A stretch of 64,000 nucleotides of DNA from Bacteroidales bacterium (GCA_016934395.1 JAFGSZ010000001.1:38177-102176), one strand, 5' to 3'; numbered from the stretch's first letter, positions 18,510-27,291 are shown. Translations and numbers: made by a program. Notes: generated by a model not told the origin, from the letters alone.

Positions 18510-19505
18510 TTATTCCCTTATTCTTAGATATGAATAAGCAAGCGCTAATCCCATTACCTGATTTTCTGCATATCGGTATAGTTCTTCATAACTTATTGCG
18601 GCATGTTTTAAAAAAGCAGAGGCCTGACCGTAAATTGCCGGGATTTGGAGTTTATTAATATAGTAATATCCGTCGAGAAAAGATTTTACTCCCCCGGAAA
18701 CAATTACTTCTTTACAATTTATTTCCTTTTCATCAGCAACAATCCGGTTAATATATGTTACCATATTTTCAGCATTTTCACCAATATAGGCAAGAGGTTC
18801 AAAAATGCTTTCCGATGCTTCCTTTGATCTCAACAATTCCATTTTTGCAAAATTGGTTCCTCCAAAAGCGCCAAATTCAACAGCAGCCAGGGGGAGTTTT
18901 AATAATTTGCTCAAGCTGGAAGGGCCCATTCCCTGTCCTACTTCCTTTACAATAACTTTCATCTCCACCTTATCCAGAAACCGTGTAATTGTTTCAATGG
19001 GTGGTTTTAATAGTGTATCGCCTTCAGGCTGAAACCATTCCTGCATGGGATTCACATGAATTATCAGTCCGTCAGCCCGTAAACGATTGATAAGGTTGGT
19101 AACCTGATCAAATTTATTATTTTCTACAATTTCTTCAATCTGGCATATGCCCAGGTTGGCAAAAAAAGGAAGATCTTCACCAATAATATCCCGAAGGTCA
19201 AAATCGGCAAAATGGGTATTATCTGTAAGAATCTTTCTACAGGAACCCAAACCCATACCCAAACCAAACTCACGGCATACCTTGGCAAGACGCGAATTAA
19301 TTTCAAAGGCTTTTTCTGTTCCGCCCGTCATGCTCGAAATCCACACAGGTGCTTGTAGGGTTTTTCCAAGAAAAGCTAAAGACTCCGGCTTTTTACCCGG
19401 ATGGGGTTGCAGCAACGGTTCATAATAAAATCTCCGGTCGGCTTCACTGACCAGTGTTTGCGACTGAAAAGCAAGGTCAATATGGTCTTTTTTACGATCT
19501 GTCAT
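18510..19505 (-). CDS. fni: type 2 isopentenyl-diphosphate delta-isomerase (FMN/NADPH)
   Basis: This flavoenzyme interconverts IPP and DMAPP. The 331-residue protein shows the type 2 pattern: DRKKDHIDLAFQS at the N terminus, APVWISSMTGGTEKAFEIN, GMGLGSCRKIL, LIIHVNPMQEWFQPEGD, VIVKEVGQGMGPSSL and the FMN-phosphate site GVKSFLDGYYYINK. It begins only 3 bases after the acyl-CoA dehydrogenase stop and ends 4 bases before HMG-CoA reductase. The mevalonate genes are therefore in the same tight run as the acyl-CoA dehydrogenase. Confidence 0.93.
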   Translation of the reverse strand: MTDRKKDHIDLAFQSQTLVSEADRRFYYEPLLQPHPGKKPESLAFLGKTLQAPVWISSMTGGTEKAFEINSRLAKVCREFGLGMGLGSCRKILTDNTHFADFDLRDIIGEDLPFFANLGICQIEEIVENNKFDQVTNLINRLRADGLIIHVNPMQEWFQPEGDTLLKPPIETITRFLDKVEMKVIVKEVGQGMGPSSLSKLLKLPLAAVEFGAFGGTNFAKMELLRSKEASESIFEPLAYIGENAENMVTYINRIVADEKEINCKEVIVSGGVKSFLDGYYYINKLQIPAIYGQASAFLKHAAISYEELYRYAENQVMGLALAYSYLRIRE

Positions 19506-19508
19506 TTT

Positions 19509-20660
19509 TTAATCCCGCAATCCTAATTGTCTTGAAATTACCAGGCGTAGAATTTCCGAAGTGCCCTCTCCAATCTGAAGGATACGCTGGTCGCGATAAA
19601 ATCTTTCAATATCATTATCTTTAAATAAGCCGTATGCGCCATGTATCTGCACCGATTCGTCGGCAACTTCTTTTGCCACCTCACTGCAGTAAAGCTTTGC
19701 CATGGCAGCTTCGCGACTAAAAGGTTGTTTATTATCTTTTAACCAGCAAGCTTTATAAAGCATGTTCCGGGCAAGTTCTATTTTTAGATCCATATCTGCA
19801 AGCTTAAATGCAATAGACTGAAATTTATAAATTGGCCGTCCAAATTGTTCACGTTTTTTAGAATACTTTAGTGCCATTTCAAAGGCGCCCTGAGCAAGCC
19901 CCAGCCCCATGGCAGCAATTGACAACCTTCCTGAATCGAGGGTTTTTAACATGATATGAGCTCCTTCACCCTGTTCACCTAACATGTTTTCTTTCGGAAC
20001 TTTACAATTCTTAAAAAACAATTTTCCGGTATCCGCCGCACGCCACATCATTTTATTTGCAATTTTTTCAGAACTGTAACCTTTTGTATTTCTATCTACA
20101 ATAATGGCCGAAAGTTCTTTTTTGCCATCTTTAATGCCAGTAACTGCCTGTATGGTAGCTCCACCGGAAAGTTCAGAAGCCGAATTGGTAATAAATATTT
20201 TTGAGCCGTTAATTACCCAGTTATCCCCCTCAGGTACTGCATTTGTTTGTGTACCCCTTGCATCAGATCCGGCAGTTTCTTCAGTTAAACCAAAAGCCCA
20301 GATTTTATCTCCGGTGCACAGTGAAGGTAAAAATTTTTTCCGCTGATCGTCCGTTCCAAACTCATAAATAGGTCCGATACCCAATGAATTATGCGATGCT
20401 ACTGTGGCTGCCTGTGAACCATCTACGCGGGCAAGCTCTTCAACGGCAATAATATATGAAAGAGTATCCATGTTTTTTCCACCATACTTTTGTGGAATGG
20501 CAATACCAAAAAGTCCCAGCTTTCCCATTTCCCTTGTCAACTCGGGTGAAAATGTATTCGTTTCATCCAGTAGCTTTGCTACCGGTGTGATTTTCTCTTC
20601 TGCAAATCGTCTGACTTTTTGACGAAACTCTTCGTGTTGTGTTTTGATGTATGGAAACAT
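19509..20660 (-). CDS. acyl-CoA dehydrogenase, candidate isovaleryl-CoA dehydrogenase by context
   Basis: Acyl-CoA dehydrogenases introduce an alpha-beta double bond using FAD and pass electrons to ETF. The 383-residue protein has FGLTEETAGSDARGTQT, KIFITNS, DSGRLSIAAMGLGLAQGAFE, REQFGRPIYKFQ and QIHGAYGLFKDNDIER. The catalytic Glu is at the canonical short-chain position (Glu365 in IGEGTSEILRL). In classical isovaleryl-CoA dehydrogenases that position is Ala/Gly, and the base is a Glu aligned with SGRLSIAA, which is absent here. Context (methylcrotonyl-CoA carboxylase, methylglutaconyl-CoA hydratase) favours isovaleryl-CoA, but 2-methylbutyryl-, isobutyryl- or butyryl-CoA are alternatives. 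It lies 80 bases after the biotin subunit gene and 3 bases before fni. Confidence 0.85.
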   Translation of the reverse strand: MFPYIKTQHEEFRQKVRRFAEEKITPVAKLLDETNTFSPELTREMGKLGLFGIAIPQKYGGKNMDTLSYIIAVEELARVDGSQAATVASHNSLGIGPIYEFGTDDQRKKFLPSLCTGDKIWAFGLTEETAGSDARGTQTNAVPEGDNWVINGSKIFITNSASELSGGATIQAVTGIKDGKKELSAIIVDRNTKGYSSEKIANKMMWRAADTGKLFFKNCKVPKENMLGEQGEGAHIMLKTLDSGRLSIAAMGLGLAQGAFEMALKYSKKREQFGRPIYKFQSIAFKLADMDLKIELARNMLYKACWLKDNKQPFSREAAMAKLYCSEVAKEVADESVQIHGAYGLFKDNDIERFYRDQRILQIGEGTSEILRLVISRQLGLRD

Positions 20661-20740
20661 TATAACAATTTATGGTTTATACTGCAATGAAACAAGATTC
20701 TTTTAGTATTGTTTACTTCTGTTATTAACAGTTATCAGAA

Positions 20741-22738
20741 TTATTTAAACTCCGCAAGAACCGTATCATTTTTAACAAAATCTCCCTCTTTTACCTTGAT
20801 ATTTTTAATAACTCCGTTAAACAATGCACAGATATTATTCTCCATTTTCATGGATTCAATAATAAAAAGAGGATCACCCGCCTTTACAGGGCTGTTTTCC
20901 CTGGCAAATAATTTCAACACCTTTCCCACTAATGGCGATTTTATTACATTATTATCTGAATTTAATACCGTATCTCTATGTTTCAGATAATTTTCATCAG
21001 GATCGAGAATGTCATTTCGAATTAACAGATGTGTCTGCGAGTTCCCACTTACATAAATCCCATTATTTTCAAATTTTGAGTAAAAAACATTCAAATGTAT
21101 ACCATTGCTCGCGATAGTATAAAAATTCTGATTTTCTGATATAACTTTTATTTCATATTCCTTATTGTTGAAAAAAATCAAATACTCCCCGGCGGATGTT
21201 GTTTTAAAACGCAAATCATATTCCTGTTCATCAAACTGAATAGTAAGCTTATTTAACTGTCGCCAATAACCAATAGATGCCCACACCGAATTCACATTTG
21301 CGGTTTTCAATTTCATCTGTTCAAGACTTATTATTGCCGAAGCGGCAATGAAGTGAATATCTGGCGCTGGATTCTGGGCGCTCATTTCAGTCTGGAAATC
21401 CCTGTCCCGGTTATCAATATATGTGGTTGAAATGTTGTTTTTTTTAAATTCCTGACTATTAATTAAATTCTCAAGAAATCCGATATTGTTTTTTATTCCA
21501 TGAATTATGTATCGGTTAAGATTTTTTGTAAGCAACTGTATTGCCATTTCACGGTTTTCACCGAAAGCAATAATCTTGCTTATCATCGGGTCATACTGAG
21601 AAAAAATTTCACTGCCGGTTTCCACACCCGAATCGATCCGGATATTTTTGTCTTCTGGTTCATTATAAAAAAGTATTTTCCCGGGCGACGGGCGAAAATC
21701 ATTATGCGGATCCTCTGCATACACCCTGGCTTCAATGGCACAACCGTTAATTACTATATCCTTCTGAGAAAATGAAAGCGGGTTACCTGCTGCAATTAAA
21801 ATCTGTTCTTTTACAATATCAATGCCTGTTATTAATTCCGTAACTGCATGCTCAACCTGAATACGGGTATTCATTTCAAGAAAATAATATTGCCCGCTCT
21901 CGTCTAGTAAAAACTCTATGGTTCCTGCATTGGTATAGGCTGATGATTGTGCAATTTTCACTGCATCGGCGAGAATTTTATCTCTTAACTTTTCATCAAG
22001 TGAAGGTGAAGGCGCTTCTTCAATTATTTTTTGATACCGTCTCTGTATTGAACATTCCCGGTCGAACAGATGAACTACCTTGCCAAGATTGTCAGCCAGC
22101 AGTTGTACTTCTATATGCCTGGGATTCTTTATAAACTTTTCAATATAGATTGTGCCGTCGCCAAAATAATTTTGTGCCTGCCGGCTTGTTTCGGTCAAAG
22201 ATTCGCCTAATTCAGAAATTGAATTTATAATTTTCATTCCCTTACCTCCTCCACCTGCAGATGCTTTGACTAAAGCCGGAAAAGAAAATCCGTTTATTTG
22301 GGTTTTTATTTTTTCAGGAGTTCCGGTAATTCGTTTTAATGTTGGAATTCCCAGTTTTTCAACGTAATTTGTTGCTTCTATTTTACTACCCATTAGCCTG
22401 ATAATATGGCTTTGGGGGCCAATAAAACGAATGCCTTTATTTTCGCATTGTTCGGCAAAAAGATAATTTTCGGCTAAAAATCCGTAGCCAGGATGAATGG
22501 CATCACAGCTCGTGGTTTGTGCCAGCGTTATTATTTTCCTGATATTTAAATACGTGTCCTTCAAATCGCCATCGCCCAGCGAAACAGCTTCATCTGCATG
22601 CCGGACAAATAATGCACTTTTATCCTGAAGGGCATATATTACTACAGTTTTAATTCCAAGTTTTTTTGCAGAACGTTGAATTCTCAACACTATTTCGCCC
22701 CGATTAGCAATTAATATTTTTTTAATTCCCAGTCCCAT
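20741..22738 (-). CDS. liuD: methylcrotonyl-CoA carboxylase alpha (biotin carboxylase + biotin carrier)
   Basis: This subunit carboxylates its own biotin with bicarbonate and ATP, for transfer to 3-methylcrotonyl-CoA by the beta subunit. Domain order: biotin carboxylase (KILIANRGEIVLRIQRSAKK, then ATP-grasp VKASAGGGGKGMK, EKFIKNPRHIEVQLLADNLG, FLEMNTRIQVEHAVTE, RVYAEDP) to about residue 450, a linker domain, and a C-terminal biotinyl domain with ESMKMEN (biotinylated Lys). The ATG at 22738 overlaps the hydratase stop as TAATG; an ATG at 22750 would add four residues (MEKI). Substrate assignment rests on the neighbouring beta subunit. Confidence 0.92.
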   Translation of the reverse strand: MGLGIKKILIANRGEIVLRIQRSAKKLGIKTVVIYALQDKSALFVRHADEAVSLGDGDLKDTYLNIRKIITLAQTTSCDAIHPGYGFLAENYLFAEQCENKGIRFIGPQSHIIRLMGSKIEATNYVEKLGIPTLKRITGTPEKIKTQINGFSFPALVKASAGGGGKGMKIINSISELGESLTETSRQAQNYFGDGTIYIEKFIKNPRHIEVQLLADNLGKVVHLFDRECSIQRRYQKIIEEAPSPSLDEKLRDKILADAVKIAQSSAYTNAGTIEFLLDESGQYYFLEMNTRIQVEHAVTELITGIDIVKEQILIAAGNPLSFSQKDIVINGCAIEARVYAEDPHNDFRPSPGKILFYNEPEDKNIRIDSGVETGSEIFSQYDPMISKIIAFGENREMAIQLLTKNLNRYIIHGIKNNIGFLENLINSQEFKKNNISTTYIDNRDRDFQTEMSAQNPAPDIHFIAASAIISLEQMKLKTANVNSVWASIGYWRQLNKLTIQFDEQEYDLRFKTTSAGEYLIFFNNKEYEIKVISENQNFYTIASNGIHLNVFYSKFENNGIYVSGNSQTHLLIRNDILDPDENYLKHRDTVLNSDNNVIKSPLVGKVLKLFARENSPVKAGDPLFIIESMKMENNICALFNGVIKNIKVKEGDFVKNDTVLAEFK

Positions 22739-23526
22739 TATTTTTTCCATGCCGGATTTCGTTTTTCAAAAAAGGCAGCCATTCCTTCCTGTCCTTCGTC
22801 AGAAATTTTTGCTTTTGCAAGATGTTCGGCTGTAAAGTTTTTTATGGATTCATCAATTTGTAAAGGCGCCAGTTTTTTAATCATATTTTTTATTGTTTTT
22901 TGAGCTGCCGGCCCGCCTTCCAACAATTTCTCTATAAATTCAGTTAGTTTTTGTTCGCGCTCAGTCTCTGAATACATCTCATTTATCAGGCCATAATTTT
23001 TAGCCTCACCAGCAGAAAACTGCCTTCCCGTTTGCATCAGATACAACGATTTGTTACTTCCCAGTTTATTAATCACATAGGGCATAATGGTGGCCGGGAC
23101 CAGTCCCAGTTTAACTTCACTGAATGAAAATATAGTGTTTGTGTCGGCAAATGCATAATCAGATGCTGCAACAATTCCGTTTGCTCCGCCATAACTTGCT
23201 CCCTGAAGCACACAAATGGTGGTTGATTCACAATTGCAGATTTCCTCATAAAGATCAGCTAATTGAAGGCTGAAGTTAAGGTTGGCGCTAAAATCGAGTT
23301 CTACAGATTGTTTTAGTTCCATTAAATCGGCCCCGGAACAAAAAGATTCTCCTCTACCTCTAATCACAAGGATACGGCTAGGATTTCCATGCTTTAATTC
23401 TCTTAAAAAAGATAAAATTTCCCGGATCATTTCGTTATTTAATGCGTTATGAACCGATGGCCTGCTGAGCCACAAGGTTGAAATCTCATTTTTACCATCT
23501 ACTGAAATATACTTATAGTCTGACAT
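22738..23526 (-). CDS. liuC: methylglutaconyl-CoA hydratase (enoyl-CoA hydratase family)
   Basis: This enzyme hydrates 3-methylglutaconyl-CoA to HMG-CoA, the last step before HMG-CoA in leucine breakdown. The 262-residue crotonase fold shows RPSVHNALNNEMI, the oxyanion-hole segments SFCSGADLMEL and LQGASYGGANGIVAASD, and FSFSEVKLGLVPATIMPYVI, which is close to the methylglutaconyl-CoA hydratase signature. It lies 14 bases downstream of the carboxylase beta gene and overlaps the alpha gene by one base (TAATG). Confidence 0.87.
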   Translation of the reverse strand: MSDYKYISVDGKNEISTLWLSRPSVHNALNNEMIREILSFLRELKHGNPSRILVIRGRGESFCSGADLMELKQSVELDFSANLNFSLQLADLYEEICNCESTTICVLQGASYGGANGIVAASDYAFADTNTIFSFSEVKLGLVPATIMPYVINKLGSNKSLYLMQTGRQFSAGEAKNYGLINEMYSETEREQKLTEFIEKLLEGGPAAQKTIKNMIKKLAPLQIDESIKNFTAEHLAKAKISDEGQEGMAAFFEKRNPAWKK

Positions 23527-23540
23527 TCTATTTAAATGTA

Positions 23541-25151
23541 TTACATTCTGTAAACACCGCTCCTGGGTTCAGGAAATTTTTTATTCAGCGATATTGAAAT
23601 ACCCATTGCTATCGTCTTGCGAAAATCAGCAGGATCAACAATACCATCATCCCAGAGCCTGGCAGTGCTGTAATATGCTGAACCTTCTTCTTCATATTTT
23701 TTCAGTATAGAATCCCTGAGTTGTATTTTTTCCTCTTCATTAATTTCTTTTCCGGATTTTTTTAATTGTTCTTCCTTAATGCTTATTAATACATTAGCTG
23801 CCTGTTCACCCCCCATCACCGAAATTTTTGCCGCAGGCACCATAAACAATAATCGCGGATCGTAAGCCCTGCCAGCCATGGCGTAATTACCTGCTCCATG
23901 TGAACCTCCAATAATAAAAGTAAAAACCGGAACATTTGCTGTGGCTACGGCATGAACCATTTTTGCCCCGTCTTTTGCTATACCGGCATTTTCATAAGTT
24001 TTACCAACCATAAAACCTGTAATGTTCTGTAAAAACAGAATGGGTATTTTTCTAAAATTGCATAATTCAATAAAATGAGTGCCTTTCAGCGCTGATTCAG
24101 AAAAAAGAATCCCGTTGTTGGCGATTATACCCACCGGATAACCCATAACATGTGCAAATCCTGTGACAAGAGTAGGTGCATAATTAGTTTTAAATTCATG
24201 AAATCGGCTGCCATCAACAATTCTCATAATAATTTCCCGTGGATCGACCTGTTCCCTGGTCGAAACAGGCAAAATTCCATAAAGTTCTTCAGCAGGGTAT
24301 TCCGGTTCAACATATTCCATCTGCCTGTCTACATATTGCCTTTCAGTACGAGGCAGCGATTCGAAAATATTCCTGCAAATTTGCAGCGCATGTTCATCCG
24401 ATTCGGCAATATGGTCAGCCACACCTGATTTTTCAGTATGAACTATAGCCCCTCCGAGTTCTTCAGCAGTAACGGTTTCTCCGGTAGCAGCCTTAACCAG
24501 TGGAGGCCCTGCAAGAAAAATGGTTCCCTGGTTTCTCACAATAATGGTTTCATCGCTCATAGCAGGTATATAAGCGCCCCCTGCAGTACACGATCCCATA
24601 ACTATTGATATTTGAGGAATGCCAGCTGCAGAAAGTCTGGCCTGGTTGAAAAATATCCGGCCAAAATCGAACTTATCGGGAAAAACTTTTGCCTGATCGG
24701 GAAGAAATACACCACCTGAGTCAACCATATATACACAGGGTAAATTATTTTGTTTAGCAATCTCCTGGGCCCTCAGGTGCTTTTTTATCGTTTCACTGAT
24801 GTAGGTACCTCCTTTCACGGTAGCATCATTTGCTACGATAATCGTTTCAATTCCATGAATTACGCCTATACCTGTAATAATACCTGCAGAGGGAAAACTG
24901 TTATTGTGCATGTTAAAAGCAGCAAGCGCCGATAGCTCAAGAAAAGGAGTTCCCGGGTCCACGAGCAGATTAATTCTGTCTCGAGCTAATAATTTACCTC
25001 TTGATTTGTGTCTTTGAACTGATTTTTCATCCGAATTGTAACAAACGGAATCAATATTTTTATTATAGGTACCGACAATATCTTTATACCTGATTTTGCG
25101 GTCAGTAAACTCCTTCGAACTCGTATCTATTTTTGTAACTAATGCGTTCAA
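23541..25151 (-). CDS. liuB: methylcrotonyl-CoA carboxylase beta (carboxyltransferase)
   Basis: The beta subunit transfers CO2 from biotin to 3-methylcrotonyl-CoA. The 536-residue length is typical. Strong family motifs are SRGKLLARDRINLLVDPGTP, VKGGTYISETIKKHLRAQEI, MVDSGGVFLPDQAKVFPD, VMGSCTAGGAYIPAMSDE, IFLAGPPLVKAATGE and LGGAIVHTEKSGVADH in the first half; FMVGKTYENAGIAKDGAKMV, GGSHGAGNYAMAGRAYDP and MGGEQAANVL in the second. These favour methylcrotonyl over propionyl or acetyl carboxylase. It is the first gene of the nine-gene minus-strand run, so the main promoter is expected upstream of 25151; I see no perfect -7 box there. Confidence 0.93.
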   Translation of the reverse strand: MNALVTKIDTSSKEFTDRKIRYKDIVGTYNKNIDSVCYNSDEKSVQRHKSRGKLLARDRINLLVDPGTPFLELSALAAFNMHNNSFPSAGIITGIGVIHGIETIIVANDATVKGGTYISETIKKHLRAQEIAKQNNLPCVYMVDSGGVFLPDQAKVFPDKFDFGRIFFNQARLSAAGIPQISIVMGSCTAGGAYIPAMSDETIIVRNQGTIFLAGPPLVKAATGETVTAEELGGAIVHTEKSGVADHIAESDEHALQICRNIFESLPRTERQYVDRQMEYVEPEYPAEELYGILPVSTREQVDPREIIMRIVDGSRFHEFKTNYAPTLVTGFAHVMGYPVGIIANNGILFSESALKGTHFIELCNFRKIPILFLQNITGFMVGKTYENAGIAKDGAKMVHAVATANVPVFTFIIGGSHGAGNYAMAGRAYDPRLLFMVPAAKISVMGGEQAANVLISIKEEQLKKSGKEINEEEKIQLRDSILKKYEEEGSAYYSTARLWDDGIVDPADFRKTIAMGISISLNKKFPEPRSGVYRM

Positions 25152-25354
25152 CAGCCTAAAATTTAATTCTGGATTAAAAACTTTAGTTTAGCTTATTAAC
25201 ACCCTTTAAAATATTTTGTTTAACCTCAGGTGAAAAATAATTAAACAATATGCAATTATTTTGCAATACCAGAGGGAAAAAATTCCACACTAAATACAAT
25301 AAGTTGAATCATGTACTGTATTATAGTTAGTAAATTTTGTCTGGTATTCGAAAC

Positions 25355-25381
25355 TTGAAATATATTAATACGTTATATTTG
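25355..25381 (+). promoter_or_regulatory. Bacteroidota-type promoter for the small NUMOD1-like gene
   Basis: TTG at 25355-25357 and a perfect -7 box TATATTTG at 25374-25381 are separated by 16 bases. The start codon is at 25399, giving a very short leader. Confidence 0.55.
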
Positions 25382-25398
25382 TAAAAAACATTACTACT

Positions 25399-25671
25399 AT
25401 GAATAGCAAAGTGGGAAAAAAACGGTTACAAAAAAAGTATCAATTACCCGTAATTGCCCATTATTCAAACAGGGTCATCCGTTTTAACACCATTCTTGAA
25501 GCTGAACGTTATACCGGAATTAATTATACCATGATATTTGAAGCATGCATAAAAAAGTTATATAAAGCGGGGAATATTTATTGGGAATTTGAAAATCGTG
25601 AAGATTTTACCCGGTATAAGGACTTTTATAATGATACCAAAGAAACAATTGCCCAAAAGACAAAACATTAA
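25399..25671 (+). CDS. small NUMOD1/IENR1-like helix-turn-helix protein
   Basis: The 90-residue basic protein contains VIAHYSNRVIRFNTILEAER followed by YTGINYTMIFEACIKKLYKA and IYWEFENRED. This is the pattern of NUMOD1/IENR1 modules (IxxFxSIxEAxRxTGIxxxxI...AGxxxW), which are DNA-binding repeats usually attached to homing endonucleases. No nuclease domain is attached and none is encoded nearby, so it may act as a small DNA-binding protein. It has its own promoter, stands alone on the plus strand and converges on the gene ending at 25684. Confidence 0.6.
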   Translation: MNSKVGKKRLQKKYQLPVIAHYSNRVIRFNTILEAERYTGINYTMIFEACIKKLYKAGNIYWEFENREDFTRYKDFYNDTKETIAQKTKH

Positions 25672-25683
25672 AAAAGCGTTTTT

Positions 25684-26178
25684 TTAATTTAATACCACCC
25701 TTAAATAGGCTTCGGAAATTTCTTCAGGCTTTTTTGCTTTCCTTAAAACCTGTTCAAACGATTCTGTATTTTCATGAATTAATGCCAGACCAATATTTAA
25801 AAAATAATTCAATTCCCGGGAAGCTTTTTCAATATCGAGGTTATGCTCACTTACTTCTTTAACATAATACTTGTTTAATTTAAGTAAGGAGCTATAAATT
25901 AAAGGTTTTAAAATAACTGTTTTTTCAACCGGATTAGAAAGAGTACCCGGCTCTGTAACCGTATATGTTTGTTTGATCAAATACAAACGCTTTGCTGTTT
26001 CTATTCCCAGGGGATGATCAGATATTTTTTCCGGATTAATAGAATTCAGGCTGGAAATATCAAACTGACTATTAAAAAAAAACCGATCGGGATAGTCTGA
26101 AATATTGGCCATGTCCTGACCCGAAATTGATACAAAAACAAAAATTATTAAAGAACTAAAAAAGATTCGTTTGTACAT
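25684..26178 (-). CDS. secreted hypothetical protein
   Basis: The likely start is the ATG at 26178 (MYKRIFFSSLIIFVFVSISG), which gives a signal peptide and a mature protein of roughly 140 residues. An in-frame ATG at 26265 would place 29 residues before the signal sequence and is less likely. The mature part is helical and hydrophilic, with ILKPLIYSSLLKLNKYYVKE and a C-terminal region ending EAYLRVVLN. I do not recognise a domain. It is the only minus-strand gene between the leucine block and the convergent crotonase-like gene. Confidence 0.6.
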   Translation of the reverse strand: MYKRIFFSSLIIFVFVSISGQDMANISDYPDRFFFNSQFDISSLNSINPEKISDHPLGIETAKRLYLIKQTYTVTEPGTLSNPVEKTVILKPLIYSSLLKLNKYYVKEVSEHNLDIEKASRELNYFLNIGLALIHENTESFEQVLRKAKKPEEISEAYLRVVLN

Positions 26179-26393
26179 AAAATTAACAATTAAATCTGCC
26201 TTAAATAAAACAATAAATTTTGAATACGGAAAGGAATCACAGATTTTTTTCCAAAAATTTTTCACAAAAATCCTATAAAATATTTACCCATGGTATCAAT
26301 ATAAATTTTAAATAATGTAGGCTGGAGATGTTTGAAAACATTGTTAATGTCGCTTATTTTTAATACTTTCATAAATGATTAAAACCTCACATT

Positions 26394-27158
26394 ATGGACA
26401 ATTACATAAAAAACAAACATTACACTTCATATGTTATTGATCGTATAGGTATTATTAAATTTAATGACCTGATTTTTAATTTACTCACAAGCATTGGAGA
26501 CAGTGATGATCTGTTCGATTTATTAAAGTCTCTTGAGTATGATAAAAACGTTAAGGCCTTATTAATATTACATGAAAAATCATCCTTTGGCAAAAAAGTT
26601 TACGAAAACTTTTTAAATACGGTATTTGAAGAAAATACTGAAAATGAAGAATCACCTAACTTGTGTGAAAAAAATATCAGGTTCAGGGAAATCAATATTT
26701 TAAATAACCTCATAAGAATATTTTTTGATTATAAAAAGCTTTGTTTTGGCGGGATCTCGGGAGAAATAGTAACGCCTTTTATTGGTCTTTCTTTATCGCT
26801 GGATATACGCATTGCATCAAATGATATGAAATTTATTTTCGCCCATAATAATTACGGATTGCACCCCAGCGGAGCCGTTCCCTATTTTTTTACACAGTTT
26901 TTGGGATATTCAAAAGCCATGGAATTACAATTGTCAGACGAGATATCTGCTCAGAAAGCAAAAGATATAGGACTGATTTCGCACCTGCTTCCGGAAAAAG
27001 ATTCTGCGGAAGCATTTGAAGAAAGCTGCATAACCATTATTAAAAATTACTTAAAAATAAGAAGTTGTACGATTCGAAACACAAAACAACTTTATCATTT
27101 TTCCCGCTCTGCCCTTGAAGATTATTTTCAGTATGAATCGGACCTGCTTAATTTATAG
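26394..27158 (+). CDS. divergent crotonase-fold (enoyl-CoA hydratase-like) protein
   Basis: The 254-residue protein keeps the crotonase scaffold, seen in FGGISGEIVTPFIGLSLSLD (second oxyanion-hole loop region) and IRIASNDMKFIFAHNNYGLHPSGAVPYFF, then SAQKAKDIGLISHL. The first oxyanion-hole region is degenerate (LILHEKSSFGKKVYENF instead of xSAGxD), and an acidic insert (EENTENEESPNL) follows it. Normal hydratase activity is doubtful. It starts downstream of an AT-rich 0.2 kb gap and is followed by a terminator. Related divergent crotonases occur in Bacteroidota, but I cannot assign a role. Confidence 0.65.
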   Translation: MDNYIKNKHYTSYVIDRIGIIKFNDLIFNLLTSIGDSDDLFDLLKSLEYDKNVKALLILHEKSSFGKKVYENFLNTVFEENTENEESPNLCEKNIRFREINILNNLIRIFFDYKKLCFGGISGEIVTPFIGLSLSLDIRIASNDMKFIFAHNNYGLHPSGAVPYFFTQFLGYSKAMELQLSDEISAQKAKDIGLISHLLPEKDSAEAFEESCITIIKNYLKIRSCTIRNTKQLYHFSRSALEDYFQYESDLLNL

Positions 27159-27159
27159 C

Positions 27160-27200
27160 AAAAAAAAAAGCTGCAAACAAATAAATGTTTACAGCTTTTA
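27160..27200. terminator. bidirectional terminator between the crotonase-like gene and gnd
   Basis: AAAAGCTG (27166-27173) pairs with CAGCTTTT (27192-27199), extended by AAAC/GTTT inside the arm and flanked by an A-run. It lies 1-40 bases after the stop of the plus-strand gene and downstream of gnd on the other strand. Confidence 0.65.
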
Positions 27201-27291
27201 CAAATCCAAATCCAACTATTGAAACTAATCTATGATTAAAAATTCTTTATACTTTTTTTTCAGCTTTTGTATGTAAAAATTTATCCGCGCA

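Noticed and set aside
20661..20740. Internal promoter or attenuator between the carboxylase alpha gene and the acyl-CoA dehydrogenase gene
   Set aside because: The 80-base gap is AT-rich with only a weak TGTTATTAACA inverted repeat and no TAnnTTTG box in the right orientation.
23541..25151. Propionyl-CoA or acetyl-CoA carboxylase beta subunit
   Set aside because: The VKGGTY, DSGGVFLPDQAKVFPD and CTAGGAYIPAMSDE motifs and the adjacent methylglutaconyl-CoA hydratase favour methylcrotonyl-CoA carboxylase.
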